Assembly (NCBI RefSeq): GCF_022179285.1
Contig: NZ_BPQO01000001.1
Span: forward strand, 391,123 to 455,122
DNA length: 64,000 bases
Direction: 5' to 3'
Source of the DNA: Methylobacterium hispanicum
GTDB taxonomy: Bacteria > Pseudomonadota > Alphaproteobacteria > Rhizobiales > Beijerinckiaceae
Position numbers and translations under genes: made by a program. The notes under the pieces are model-generated. The model made no database searches. It saw only the letters and a list, made by a program, of their open reading frames with translations, and had not been told where the DNA came from. Positions 19,700-28,534 of the stretch are shown here, piece after piece. How positions within the stretch are numbered: the stretch's first letter is position 1; the number at the start of each line of letters is the position of its first letter.

Positions 19700-19775
19700 T
19701 CAGAGCCCCAGGATCGTCTCAGAGACCCAAGATCGTCTCAGGGACCCAAGATCGCCTCAGAGACCCAAGATCGCC
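19700..19775. repeat. Four tandem 19-base repeats at the 3' end of pimC
   Basis: Units at 19700-19718, 19719-19737, 19738-19756 and 19757-19775 have the consensus TCAGAGACCCAAGATCGYC. The last unit is the end of the pimC coding sequence including its stop codon on the minus strand (AILGL-stop); the other three are degenerate copies in the spacer before pimD. Confidence 0.9.
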
Positions 19776-20938
19776 TTGGCGATCACGTTGCGCTGGATCT
19801 CGTTCGAGCCGCCGTAGATCGAGACCTTGCGGGTGTTGAGGTAGGTCGGCGCGGCGAACGCCTCCCAGCCGAGGGCGTCGACGTCGTTCGCGACCGGGGC
19901 CGGCAGGCTCAGGGGGCCGGCGAGTTCCACCAGCAGCTCGGTGGCCGCCTGCTGCAACTCCGAGCCCTTGATCTTGAGGATCGAGGAGGCCGGGTCAGGC
20001 TTCGAGGCGTCGCGCCGGGATTGCGCGGCCACCACCCGCATCTGGGTGATCTCCAACGCCTTCAGCTCGATCTCGATGGTGGCGACGCGCGCGCGGAAAT
20101 CGGCGTCGTCCCACATCGTGCCGGCGCCCGCCGGGGTCTCCCGCGCGAGCCGCTTGACCCGGGCGACGCGCTCCTTGGTCAGCCCGATTCGGGCGATGCC
20201 GGTGCGCTCGTTGGCGAGCAGGAACTTGGCGTAGTCCCAGCCCTTGTTTTCTTCCCCAACGAGGTTCTCAGCAGGCACCCGTACAGAGTCGAAAAAAACC
20301 TCGTTGACCTCGTGGCGCCCGTCGATCGTGATGATCGGGCGCACCGAGATGCCGGGGCTCTTCATGTCGATGAGCAGGAACGAGATGCCGGCCTGCTTCT
20401 TCGCCGTCGGGTCGGTGCGGACGAGGCAGAAGATCCAGTCGGCGTACTGGCCGAGCGTGGTCCAGGTCTTCTGGCCGTCCACGATGTAGTGGTCGCCGTC
20501 GCGCACGGCGCGCGTCTTGAGCGAGGCGAGGTCCGAGCCGGCGCCGGGCTCGGAGAAGCCCTGGCACCACCAGTCGTCGAGATTGGCGATGCGCGGCAGG
20601 AAGCGCGCTTTCTGCGCCTCGTTGCCGAAGGCCGCGATCACGGGGCCGACCATGAAGCAGTTGAACTGCAGCGGCAGCGGCACCGCCGCCTGCATCAGCT
20701 CCTCCATGAAGATGTAGCGCCGGATCGGGTCCCACTCCTGGCCGCCCCATTCCTTGGGCCAGTGCGGCACCGCCCAGCCCTTGGCGTTCAGGATGCGCTG
20801 GGAGGTGACGTAGTCCTCCCGCGCGAGCGAGCGGCCCTCGGAGACCTTGCGGCGGATCTCCTCCGGGATCTCGCTGCGGAAGAAGGCGCGCACCTCCTGG
20901 CGGAAGGCCGTTTCCTCGGGCGTGAAGCGCAGGTCCAT
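19757..20938 (-). CDS. pimC: Acyl-CoA dehydrogenase, pimeloyl-CoA dehydrogenase large-subunit type
   Basis: A 393-residue acyl-CoA dehydrogenase beginning MDLRFTPEETAFRQEVRAFF, with WPKEWGGQEWDPIRRYIFMEE, the FAD-binding CQGFSEPGAGSDLASLKTRA and DGQKTWTTLGQYADWIF, and the FAD/C-terminal YGGSNEIQRNVIAKAILGL. This matches PimC, the large subunit for pimeloyl-CoA dehydrogenase. It lies between the thiolase (5-base gap) and pimD. The stop codon lies inside a 19-base tandem repeat. ATG at 20938; the longer upstream frame is thiolase shadow. Confidence 0.87.
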   Translation of the reverse strand: MDLRFTPEETAFRQEVRAFFRSEIPEEIRRKVSEGRSLAREDYVTSQRILNAKGWAVPHWPKEWGGQEWDPIRRYIFMEELMQAAVPLPLQFNCFMVGPVIAAFGNEAQKARFLPRIANLDDWWCQGFSEPGAGSDLASLKTRAVRDGDHYIVDGQKTWTTLGQYADWIFCLVRTDPTAKKQAGISFLLIDMKSPGISVRPIITIDGRHEVNEVFFDSVRVPAENLVGEENKGWDYAKFLLANERTGIARIGLTKERVARVKRLARETPAGAGTMWDDADFRARVATIEIELKALEITQMRVVAAQSRRDASKPDPASSILKIKGSELQQAATELLVELAGPLSLPAPVANDVDALGWEAFAAPTYLNTRKVSIYGGSNEIQRNVIAKAILGL

Positions 20939-20943
20939 GGCTC

Positions 20944-22131
20944 TTACTCCCGCTCGATCTCGAAGAGGCCCGCGCAGCCCTGGCCGCCGGCCACGCACAT
21001 GGTGACGACGGCGAAGCGTACGCCGCGGCGGCGGCCCTCCAGCAGGGCGTGCCCGACCAGACGGGCGCCCGACATGCCGAACGGGTGTCCGACGCTGATC
21101 GCGCCGCCGTTGACGTTGACCTTCTCCGGATCGAGCCCGAGCCGGTCGCGGCAGTAGATCGACTGCGAGGCGAAAGCCTCGTTCAGTTCCCACAGGCCGA
21201 TATCGTCCACGCTGAGCCCGTTGCGCTCCAAGAGCCGCGGCACCGCGAAGACCGGGCCGATGCCCATCTCCTCCGGCCCGCAGCCGGCTGCCGCGAAGCC
21301 GCGTACGATGCCGAGCGGCTTCAGGCCGCGCCGCGCCGCCTCCTCGGCCGACATCAGCACCGAGGCCGAGGCGCCGTCCGAGAGCTGGCTCGCATTGCCG
21401 GCGGTGATGAAGGCGCCCTCGCCGCGCACGGGCTTCAGCTTGGCGAGGCCCTCCAGCGTGGTGTCGGGCCGGTTGCCCTCGTCCTTCACGAGCCGGGTCT
21501 CGACGTTGCGCGTCTCGCCGGTCGCCTTGTCGGTCACCGCCATGGTCGCGGTGATCGGCACGATCTCGGCGTCGAACAGGCCGGCGGCTTGAGCGGCGGC
21601 CGTGCGCTGCTGGCTCAGCAGGGCGAACGCGTCCTGCGCTTCGCGGGAGATGCCATAGCGCTCCGCCACGATGTCGGCGGTCTCGATCATCGGCATGTAG
21701 ATCTCGGGCAGGTGCTGCTCGAGCCAGGCGTTGCGGGCGAGTTCGCGCCGCACCTGCGGCTGGACGAGGCTGATCGACTCGACGCCGCCCGCGACCGCGA
21801 CCGGCACGCCGTCGAGGCGGACGCGCTTGGCCGCGTCCGCGATCGCCTGCAGGCCCGAGGCGCAGAAGCGCGAGACCGTGGCGCCGGCCGACTGCACGGG
21901 GATGCCGGCCACCAGGCTCGCGTGCCGGGCGACGTTGCCCCCCGTGGCGGCCTCCGGATAGCCGCAGCCCATCACGACCTCCTCGACGGCCTCCGGCTCG
22001 ACGCCGGCGCGGTCGAGCGCGTGACGGATGGCGTGGGCGGCCAGATCCGCCCCGTTGGTCAGGTTCAGCGCCCCGCGATGCGCCCGGCCGATGGGCGTGC
22101 GGGCGGTGGCGACGATCACGGCGTCGGTCAT
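20944..22131 (-). CDS. pimB: Thiolase (acetyl-CoA C-acyltransferase), PimB-type
   Basis: A 395-residue thiolase that cleaves 3-oxoacyl-CoA to acetyl-CoA plus a shortened acyl-CoA. The nucleophilic cysteine is in VSRFCASGLQAI (near residue 90), the histidine in NGGAISVGHPFGMSGAR, and the second cysteine in VTMCVAGGQGCAGLFE. Position between the multifunctional enzyme and the pimC-like gene follows the order of the pim operon of R. palustris. Substrate (a dicarboxylyl-CoA) is inferred from context. Confidence 0.9.
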   Translation of the reverse strand: MTDAVIVATARTPIGRAHRGALNLTNGADLAAHAIRHALDRAGVEPEAVEEVVMGCGYPEAATGGNVARHASLVAGIPVQSAGATVSRFCASGLQAIADAAKRVRLDGVPVAVAGGVESISLVQPQVRRELARNAWLEQHLPEIYMPMIETADIVAERYGISREAQDAFALLSQQRTAAAQAAGLFDAEIVPITATMAVTDKATGETRNVETRLVKDEGNRPDTTLEGLAKLKPVRGEGAFITAGNASQLSDGASASVLMSAEEAARRGLKPLGIVRGFAAAGCGPEEMGIGPVFAVPRLLERNGLSVDDIGLWELNEAFASQSIYCRDRLGLDPEKVNVNGGAISVGHPFGMSGARLVGHALLEGRRRGVRFAVVTMCVAGGQGCAGLFEIERE

Positions 22132-22206
22132 CGGATGAACTTCCGTGCAGTGGACGGTTGGGTGACGGATTGGAGGATGCTCACGCTCCCAGGAGGAACG
22201 CGGGGT

Positions 22207-22242
22207 CCCTCTCCCGTGCGGGAGAGGGACAGAGTGAGGGAT
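22207..22242. repeat. REP-like element
   Basis: CCCTCTCCCG-TG-CGGGAGAGGG with the tail ACAGAGTGAGGGAT, same family as the 18.3 kb pair. Confidence 0.7.
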
Positions 22243-22307
22243 CCGGAGCGTGCCGGAGGAAACGCTACGGTTTCGCGGCGACCGCGCGACCCATCCGGGA
22301 AGTTCTC

Positions 22308-22342
22308 ATCCCTCACCCCAACCCTCTCCCGCACGGGAGAGG
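22308..22342. repeat. REP-like element, inverted partner
   Basis: Reverse-complement copy: ATCCCTCACCCC lead followed by CCTCTCCCG-CA-CGGGAGAGG. Paired head-to-head with 22207-22242 in the spacer between the thiolase and pimF. Confidence 0.7.
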
Positions 22343-22408
22343 AGGCCTGTCGCGTGTCCTGCGCGCGAACCGGAATGGGTCCGGTCCGCGGCAGCGTCTG
22401 CGACGCGC

Positions 22409-24478
22409 TCACGGGGCGTCCCACGCGGAGAACCCCCTGCCCTGCTCGGCGAGGCGGGCGAGGAGCGGCGCGGGGCGCAGGGTCTCGTCCCCCGCCTCCT
22501 CGGCGAAGCGCTCCAGGTCGGCCGCGACCTTGGCCAGCCCGAGCCCGTCCGCCCAGTGCATCGGGCCGCCGCGCCAGGCCGGCCAGTTGTAGCCGTTGAG
22601 CCAGATCGTATCGATGTCGCCGGGGCGCGCAGCGATGCCCTCCTCCAGGATGCGGGCGCCCTCGTTGACCATCGGCAGCATCAGCTGGGCGACGATCTCC
22701 TCGGGCGTGAAATCCCGCCGCGCGATGCCCCGCCGCTCGGATTCGGCGGCGATCAGGGCCTCGACCTCAGGATCGCGCGAGCCCGTCCGGGCGCCCTCCG
22801 GGTAGAGGTAGAAGCCGCGCCCCGTCTTCTGGCCAAGGCGGCCCTGCTCGCAGAGCGCGTCGGCGATCGGGGCCTTGCCGCCGGTGGCCTTGCGGGTGCG
22901 CCAGCCGATGTCGAGGCCGGCCAGATCCGCCATCGCGAAGGGCCCCATGCGGAAACCGAAATCGGTGACCGCGGCGTCGATCTCGTGCGGCAGCGCGCCC
23001 GCGAGCAGCAGGCGCTCGCCTGCCGCCGAGCGGCGGGCCAGCATGCGGTTGCCGACGAAGCCAAAGCAGACGCCGACCGTCACCGGCAGCTTGGCCAACC
23101 GCCGCGTGAGATCGTTGGCGGTGGCGAGCGCGTCGGGCGCCGTGCGCTCCGCCCGCACCACCTCGACGAGGCGCATCACGTTGGCGGGGCTGAAGAAGTG
23201 CAGGCCGAGCACGTCGGCGGGCCGGTCGGTGGCCGCGGCGATCCGGTTCACGTCGAGATAGGAGGTGTTGGTGGCGAGGATCGCGCCGGGCTTGGCGATC
23301 CGGGAAAGGGCGGAGAAGATCTCCTCCTTGACGCCCATCTCCTCGAAGGCCGCCTCGACCACGATGTCGGCCTGCGCCGCGTTCTCCAGCCCGACCGCGC
23401 CGGTGATGCGGGCGAGGCGCTCCGCCATCGCCGCCTCGCTGAGCGAGCCGCGCTTGACGGACGAGGCGTAGGTCGCGCGCATCCGCGCCAGGCCGCGGTC
23501 GAGGGCGTCCTGTTCGGTCTCGATCACCGTCACGGGGATGCCCGCGTTGGCGAAGCACAGCGCGATGCCGCCGCCCATTGTGCCGGCGCCGACCACCGCC
23601 GCGGAGGCGATGTCCCGGCGTGGCGTGTCCTTGGAGAGCCCCGGCACCCGCGCGGTCTCGCGCTCGGCGAAGAAGGCGTAGCGCAGCGCCTTCGAGCGCG
23701 GATCGTCCACCAGGGCGAGGAAGCGGGCGCGCTCGGTCTTCACGGCCTCGTCGAAGGGCTGCGCGAACCCGGCCCGCACGGCATCGACCAGGGCCGCCAC
23801 GTTCGGCTGGCCCGGCGCCTTCTTCAGCGCCTCCGCCGCGCGCGCCTCGAAGGCCTCGCGCGCCGTCTCGTCCATGCGCTCGGTGCGGTCCCGGGTCCGG
23901 GACGGGCGCCCCTCCGCGGCGAGCCGCAGGGCGAGCGCGCAGGCCGCCGCGACGAGATCGCCCGGCTCCAAGGCTTCGGCGAGGCCCGCGGCCACGGCCC
24001 GCTCGGCGCCGACCGGCTCGCCTGAGAGCATCATCGCGAAGGCGGCCTCCGGACCGATCAGGCGCGGCAGGCGCTGGGTGCCGCCCGCGCCCGGGATCAG
24101 GCCGAGCTTCACCTCCGGCAGGCCGAGCTTGGCCGCCGGACCGACCACCCGGGCGTGGCAGGCCATCGCGAGCTCGAGCCCGCCGCCGAGCGCCGCCCCG
24201 TGGATCGCCGCAACCACCGGCTTCTCCGCCCCGTCGAGGCGCTCGATCAGGTCCGGCAGCAGTGGCGCGCGCGGGGGCTTGCCGAATTCCGAGATGTCCG
24301 CACCGCCGACGAAGACCTTGCCGTCGGCCGCGAGCACGACGGCCCGCACGGCGTCGTCGGCGAGCGCCCGCGCCAGCGCCGCGTCGAGGGCGGCGCGCAG
24401 GTCGTATCCCAGCGCGTTCACCGGCGGGTTCGACAGCGTGAGCACGGCGACGGCGTCGCGAAGTTCCTGGCGGACCAC
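22409..24478 (-). CDS. pimF: Enoyl-CoA hydratase / 3-hydroxyacyl-CoA dehydrogenase, PimF-type
   Basis: A 689-residue bifunctional beta-oxidation enzyme. Residues 1-190 form the crotonase domain (GGADISEFG and [18 protein letters not shown] oxyanion loops, [19 protein letters not shown]). Near 290 the NAD-binding [19 protein letters not shown] starts the 3-hydroxyacyl-CoA dehydrogenase, with [18 protein letters not shown] and the C-terminal 3HCDH repeats. GTG at 24478 has AGGAGG eight bases upstream. It is the first gene of the leftward arm, divergent from the Liv-type importer; two TGCAGA-type inverted repeats lie in the spacer. Symbol is from gene order and domain layout of pimF. Confidence 0.9.
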   Translation of the reverse strand: MVRQELRDAVAVLTLSNPPVNALGYDLRAALDAALARALADDAVRAVVLAADGKVFVGGADISEFGKPPRAPLLPDLIERLDGAEKPVVAAIHGAALGGGLELAMACHARVVGPAAKLGLPEVKLGLIPGAGGTQRLPRLIGPEAAFAMMLSGEPVGAERAVAAGLAEALEPGDLVAAACALALRLAAEGRPSRTRDRTERMDETAREAFEARAAEALKKAPGQPNVAALVDAVRAGFAQPFDEAVKTERARFLALVDDPRSKALRYAFFAERETARVPGLSKDTPRRDIASAAVVGAGTMGGGIALCFANAGIPVTVIETEQDALDRGLARMRATYASSVKRGSLSEAAMAERLARITGAVGLENAAQADIVVEAAFEEMGVKEEIFSALSRIAKPGAILATNTSYLDVNRIAAATDRPADVLGLHFFSPANVMRLVEVVRAERTAPDALATANDLTRRLAKLPVTVGVCFGFVGNRMLARRSAAGERLLLAGALPHEIDAAVTDFGFRMGPFAMADLAGLDIGWRTRKATGGKAPIADALCEQGRLGQKTGRGFYLYPEGARTGSRDPEVEALIAAESERRGIARRDFTPEEIVAQLMLPMVNEGARILEEGIAARPGDIDTIWLNGYNWPAWRGGPMHWADGLGLAKVAADLERFAEEAGDETLRPAPLLARLAEQGRGFSAWDAP

Positions 24479-24496
24479 GCTCGCTTCCTCCTGTTG

Positions 24497-24511
24497 TTCT
24501 GCAGTGCAGAA
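24497..24511. promoter_or_regulatory. Perfect palindrome, candidate IclR operator 1
   Basis: TTCTGCAGTGCAGAA is a 7-1-7 perfect palindrome just upstream of the pimF ribosome site. A further half-site (TCTGCA) follows a few bases away. IclR proteins bind palindromes of this size, and an IclR gene lies in the same cluster. Confidence 0.55.
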
Positions 24512-24610
24512 TACCAGTCTGCAAATTCACGTGGATGTCGCGCTTTGGACGGATGCATGTCAAGGCAGGATCGTGCAACCCGGCATCAAAATGACAGATC
24601 TGATCCGTCA

Positions 24611-24640
24611 TGCAGACGATCGATCTGCAAAAAATTGACA
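24611..24640. promoter_or_regulatory. Second TGCAGA inverted repeat and -35-like hexamer
   Basis: TGCAGA at 24611-24616 pairs with TCTGCA at 24624-24629 across seven bases. TTGACA follows at 24635-24640 and may be the -35 box of a rightward promoter for the importer genes; no convincing -10 is seen at standard spacing. It shares the core of the palindrome at 24497. Confidence 0.45.
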
Positions 24641-24778
24641 GGTCCGGAATCGGTATGCCATCCAGGCGCCGCCTCGGACCGCATTGCGGATCACCGGGCC
24701 ACGCGGAGCGGCAGACTCCGCGCATGGGACGAAACACGAGCGCGCAGCCCTCCGGCCCGCGCCCAAGGAGGAACCCGC

Positions 24779-25942
24779 ATGCTTCGCAGAGCCGTCGCGG
24801 CCGCGTCGATCGCCCTCGCCACCCTTGCCGGAGGGCCCGCCCGCGCCGACGAGATCCTGGTGGGCGCCCACATGCCCCTCACCGGCTCGCTCGCGCGCTC
24901 CGGTCAGGCCTTCGACGAGGGCATGCGGGTGGCGATCCAGATGTTCAACGCCCGCTCCGAGAAGCACAAGATCCGCCTCCAGGTGATCGACGACGAGAGC
25001 ACGCCCGCCAAGGCGGTGTCGGCGGTCGAGAAGCTCGTCTCGGACGGCGCGGTCGCGGTGATCGGCGGCTACGGCTCGAACATCATCGGCCCGGCCTCCG
25101 ACGCCTCGAACCGGCTGAAGACCACCTACATCACGGCCGGCGCGGTGAGCGACGAGTTGACGGCGCGGGGACTGAAGACCTTCTTCCGGATCAACAACAA
25201 CGCCGGCTACCAGCGCGGCATGGGCGCCCTGCTGGAGAGCCTGAAGCCGACCTCCGTCTCGATCCTGGCCTCGACCAAGGAGGCGCCGGCGCTGCTGGCC
25301 AAGGGCCTGCAGAAGGACCTCGCCGCCAAGGGCGTGAAGGTCACGGTGCACGAGTTCGACCCGGCGATCACCGACTTCAAGCCGGTCATCAACAAGGTGA
25401 AGCTGCAGGATAAGTCGGACATCCTGGTGATGTCGGCCTACGAGAACGACTACGTGGGCATCATCCGGGCCGCCAAGGTGCTGAAGCCCCCGGTGAAGCT
25501 CATCGTCGGCGCGTGGTCGCTGGCCACGCCGAAGATGTACAGCGAGTTCCCCGACCTGATGAACAACGTCGTGGGCACCTCCTTCCTGCCCTTCCCGGTC
25601 GAGATGAAGGACGAGGAGGGCAAGCGCTTCGCCGAAACCTACAAGAAGACCTACAACAAGGAGGTCGAGTACCTCTCCACCCTGAGCTTCGTCGAGACGA
25701 CGATCCTGGCCGAGGCGATCGCCCGCGCGGCGGATGCCGGCACGCTCAAGAGCGGCGGCCTGCCCGACGCGATGCGCCAGACCGAGCGCGAAACCCTGCT
25801 TGGGCCCGTCCAGTTCGACGCCACCGGCGACAACCCGCGCTTCTCCGTGGCGATGGGCCAGCACCGCGCGGGCAAGATCGTTCTGGTCTCGCCGGCCGCG
25901 GCCGCGACCGGCGAGATCGTCTTCCCCGGCCTGCCCTGGTGA
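24779..25942 (+). CDS. Liv-type ABC transporter substrate-binding protein
   Basis: A 387-residue periplasmic binding protein of the branched-chain amino acid type (Peripla_BP_6). Residues 1-23 are a signal peptide ending GGPARADE. Family features: ILVGAHMPLTGSLARSGQAFDEGM, QVIDDESTPAKAVSAVEKLVSDGAVAVIGGYGS, and PVINKVKLQDKSDILVMSAYENDYVGIIRAAKVL. AAGGAGG lies seven bases before the ATG. It is the first gene of a five-gene importer operon. Neighbouring dicarboxyl-CoA oxidation genes suggest an aliphatic acid rather than an amino acid as ligand; this is inference. Confidence 0.9.
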   Translation: MLRRAVAAASIALATLAGGPARADEILVGAHMPLTGSLARSGQAFDEGMRVAIQMFNARSEKHKIRLQVIDDESTPAKAVSAVEKLVSDGAVAVIGGYGSNIIGPASDASNRLKTTYITAGAVSDELTARGLKTFFRINNNAGYQRGMGALLESLKPTSVSILASTKEAPALLAKGLQKDLAAKGVKVTVHEFDPAITDFKPVINKVKLQDKSDILVMSAYENDYVGIIRAAKVLKPPVKLIVGAWSLATPKMYSEFPDLMNNVVGTSFLPFPVEMKDEEGKRFAETYKKTYNKEVEYLSTLSFVETTILAEAIARAADAGTLKSGGLPDAMRQTERETLLGPVQFDATGDNPRFSVAMGQHRAGKIVLVSPAAAATGEIVFPGLPW

Positions 25943-25949
25943 GGCCGGC

Positions 25950-26822
25950 GTGACCGATCTGATCCTCCAGGCCCTGTTCTCCGGGCTCCTCGTCGGCAGC
26001 GTCTACGCCCTCGTGGCGCTCGGCCTCGCCCTCTCCTTCGGGGCGATGCGGATCATCAACCTCGCGCACGGCGAGCTGGTGCTGCTCGCCGCCTACTGCG
26101 CCTACGTGGTCGAGGCCCGTGCCGGCCTCGACCCGTACCTCGCGATCCCCCTGGCGCTCGTCGTGGTGTCGGTGGTCTGCGCCGCGCTCTTCCTGATGAT
26201 CGACCGCATCCGCGAGCACCGGGAGCTGAACTCGCTGATCCTCACCTTCGGGATCGGCATCGTCCTGACGAACGCGATCCTGCTGGTCTTCGCCAGCGAC
26301 GTGCGCACCACCGCCTCGCCGCAGCTTCAGGATGCGACGTCGATCGGCCCCGTCTACGCCATGAACGGCGAGATCGTCGCCTTCGGGGTCAGCCTCGCGC
26401 TGATGGTCGCCCTGTGGTGGTGGCTGAAGAAGAGCTGGTACGGGCGGGCGGTGCGCGCCGTCTCGTCGAACCGGGCGGCCGCGACGCTCATGGGCATCAG
26501 CCCGGTGCGGACGGAACTCGTCTCCTTCCTGGTCGCGGGGGCGCTCGCGAGCTTCGCGGGGGTGGCGCTCTACACGATGAGCGTGGTGCAGCCGGCGCTC
26601 GGCCACGCGCTCACCGTGAAGGCCTTCATCGTCACGGTGCTGGCGGGCGTCGGCTCGATCCCCGGGGTGTTCCTGGCGGCGATCCTGCTCGGCGTCACCG
26701 AGGCGCTCACTGTCACGCTCGCCAGTTCCGCCCTGCAGGAACTCGCCGGGATGGTGCTGTTCCTTCTCGTCCTGTTCCTGCTGCCGAACGGCCTGTTCGG
26801 CGCGCGCGCCCGCCGCGGCTGA
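25950..26822 (+). CDS. Branched-chain-type ABC transporter permease LivH-like
   Basis: A 290-residue inner-membrane permease with about eight helices. It begins VTDLILQALFSGLLVGSVYALVALGLALSFG and includes RIINLAHGE, the LivH hallmark, and the EAA-like loop RAVSSNRAAATLMGIS. The end LLPNGLFGARARRG is also typical. GTG at 25950 follows the binding-protein stop by seven bases. It forms the channel with the next gene. Confidence 0.92.
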   Translation: MTDLILQALFSGLLVGSVYALVALGLALSFGAMRIINLAHGELVLLAAYCAYVVEARAGLDPYLAIPLALVVVSVVCAALFLMIDRIREHRELNSLILTFGIGIVLTNAILLVFASDVRTTASPQLQDATSIGPVYAMNGEIVAFGVSLALMVALWWWLKKSWYGRAVRAVSSNRAAATLMGISPVRTELVSFLVAGALASFAGVALYTMSVVQPALGHALTVKAFIVTVLAGVGSIPGVFLAAILLGVTEALTVTLASSALQELAGMVLFLLVLFLLPNGLFGARARRG

Positions 26823-26832
26823 GGTGACCCGC

Positions 26833-27831
26833 ATGGCTTCCCTCGAGTCCGCCCCCGCCGTCGCGCTCAAGGCCGCCCCTGCCCGCTCGCGGGTGCCGGG
26901 CGGCGCCGCCCTCGGCCTCGGCCTCCTCGTGCTGGCGCTGCTGCCGGTGCTCATGGGCGCCAGCAACTACATGCTGGGCCTGCTGATCTCGGCGCTCATC
27001 CTCTCGGGCGTCGCGCTCGCCTGGGCGCTGCTCGGCAACCTCGGCGGCATGGTCTCGTTCGGCCACGCCGCCTTCTTCGGGGTCGGGGCCTACGCCTCGG
27101 CGCTGCTCTCGGCCAAGCTCGGCCTGCCGGTGCTGCTCACCGTGCCGCTCGGCGGCCTCGTCGCCGTGGTGGCCTCGCTCGCGATGCTGCCCGCGCTCCG
27201 GCTGTCGGGCCCCTACTTCGCGCTCGCCATCCTCGCCTACGCGCAGATCTTCCGCATCCTGGCGACCGAAGCCTCCTGGCTTACCGGCGGCGGCGCGGGC
27301 TTCCAGCGCTACCCGGGCCTGCCGAACGTGTTCGGGCTTGACCTCGCGAGCCGCACCGGCAGCTACCTGCTGCTCGTCGCGGTGGTCACCCTCTGCGCGC
27401 TGGCCTACCTCGCGGTGCGGCGCAGCCATGTCGGCCTGGCGCTCCGCGCCATCGCCGAGAGCGAGGACGCGACCCGGGTGGTCGGCGTCAACAGCACGGT
27501 CCTGAAGTCCCTGATGCTGCTGCTCTCGGCCTTCATCACCGGCGTGTTCGGCGCGCTCAACGCCCACATCATCGGCTTTCTGGAGCCGGACTACGCCTTC
27601 TCGGGCGTCTGGAGCCTGATGCCGATCATCGCGGCGATCTTCGGCGGCTACCGCACGATCGTCGGCCCGATCGGCGGCGCGGTGATCATCTACCTGTTCG
27701 ACCAGGTGGTGGCCAAGAGCCTGATCGCGGTCGGCCACCAGATCATCCTGGGCTTCGTCCTCGTCGTGATGGTGCTGGCCGCGCCGAACGGGCTGCTGGG
27801 CCTCGTCAGGAAGGGGGACCGCCATGCTTGA
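26833..27831 (+). CDS. Branched-chain-type ABC transporter permease LivM-like
   Basis: A 332-residue permease partner of the LivH-like protein. Family motifs include GMVSFGHAAFFGVGAYASALL, LSGPYFALAILAYAQI, RAIAESEDATRVVGVN and the final ANGLLGLVRKG. ATG at 26833 is preferred since GAGGTG lies seven bases upstream; a GTG at 26824 would add three residues. It overlaps the next ATPase gene by eight bases. Confidence 0.92.
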   Translation: MASLESAPAVALKAAPARSRVPGGAALGLGLLVLALLPVLMGASNYMLGLLISALILSGVALAWALLGNLGGMVSFGHAAFFGVGAYASALLSAKLGLPVLLTVPLGGLVAVVASLAMLPALRLSGPYFALAILAYAQIFRILATEASWLTGGGAGFQRYPGLPNVFGLDLASRTGSYLLLVAVVTLCALAYLAVRRSHVGLALRAIAESEDATRVVGVNSTVLKSLMLLLSAFITGVFGALNAHIIGFLEPDYAFSGVWSLMPIIAAIFGGYRTIVGPIGGAVIIYLFDQVVAKSLIAVGHQIILGFVLVVMVLAAPNGLLGLVRKGDRHA

Positions 27832-28534
27832 ACTCGACGCCGTCACGGTCCGCTTCGGCGGCCTCGTCGCGCTGCGCGACGTCACCTTCACGGTGCAGCC
27901 GGGCGAGATCCTGGGCCTCGTCGGCCCGAACGGGGCCGGCAAGACCACGCTCTTCAACGGCATCTCGGGGCTGACCCGGGTGCGCGGGAAGATCCTGTTC
28001 GGGGGCCGCGACGTCACGCGCCTGCCCCTACACCGCCGCGCCCGCCTCGGGATCGGCCGCACCTTCCAGATCCCGCAGCCGATGAAGCACCTGACCGTGC
28101 GCGAGAACCTCGCGGTCGCGCAGGTCTTCGGCGCCGGGCGCCACGACCCCGCGCGGATCGAGGAGATCCTCGCCGTCATGGAGCTTCAGCAACAGGGCGA
28201 CCGCCCGGCCGAGAGCGCGCTGGCGCTGCAGGAGCTGAAGCGGCTGGAGATCGCCAAGGCGCTCGCCACCGAGCCGAAGCTCCTCCTCCTCGACGAGGTG
28301 CTGGCGGGGTTGGAGAGCCAGGCCAAGCGCCAGTTCGCGGCCAAGCTCAAGGAACTGCACCGCCGCTTCGGCCTGACCATCGTCATCGTCGAGCACGACA
28401 TCGAGACGATCTCGGGCCTCTGCTCGCGCGCCGTGGTGCTGAACTTCGGCGAGATCATCGCCGACGGCACCCCGGCCCAGGTCTTCCGCGATCCCCGCGT
28501 CGTCGAGAGCTATACCGGGACGGCCCATGCTTGA
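27824..28534 (+). CDS. ABC transporter ATPase LivG-like
   Basis: A 236-residue cytoplasmic ATPase. Walker A is GPNGAGKTT, the family insert RTFQIPQPMKHLTVRENLAVA follows, Walker B is LLLLDEVLAGL and the switch region is VEHDIE. The signature loop reads ALALQELKRLEIAKAL, lacking the usual SGGQ serine-glycine core; variants at this site are common in LivG but this one is quite divergent. It overlaps both neighbours by eight bases (livM-like and livF-like), indicating coupled translation. Confidence 0.92.
   Translation: MLELDAVTVRFGGLVALRDVTFTVQPGEILGLVGPNGAGKTTLFNGISGLTRVRGKILFGGRDVTRLPLHRRARLGIGRTFQIPQPMKHLTVRENLAVAQVFGAGRHDPARIEEILAVMELQQQGDRPAESALALQELKRLEIAKALATEPKLLLLDEVLAGLESQAKRQFAAKLKELHRRFGLTIVIVEHDIETISGLCSRAVVLNFGEIIADGTPAQVFRDPRVVESYTGTAHA

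Noticed and set aside
19700..19775. CRISPR array
   Set aside because: Units are directly adjacent 19-base tandem copies without spacers.
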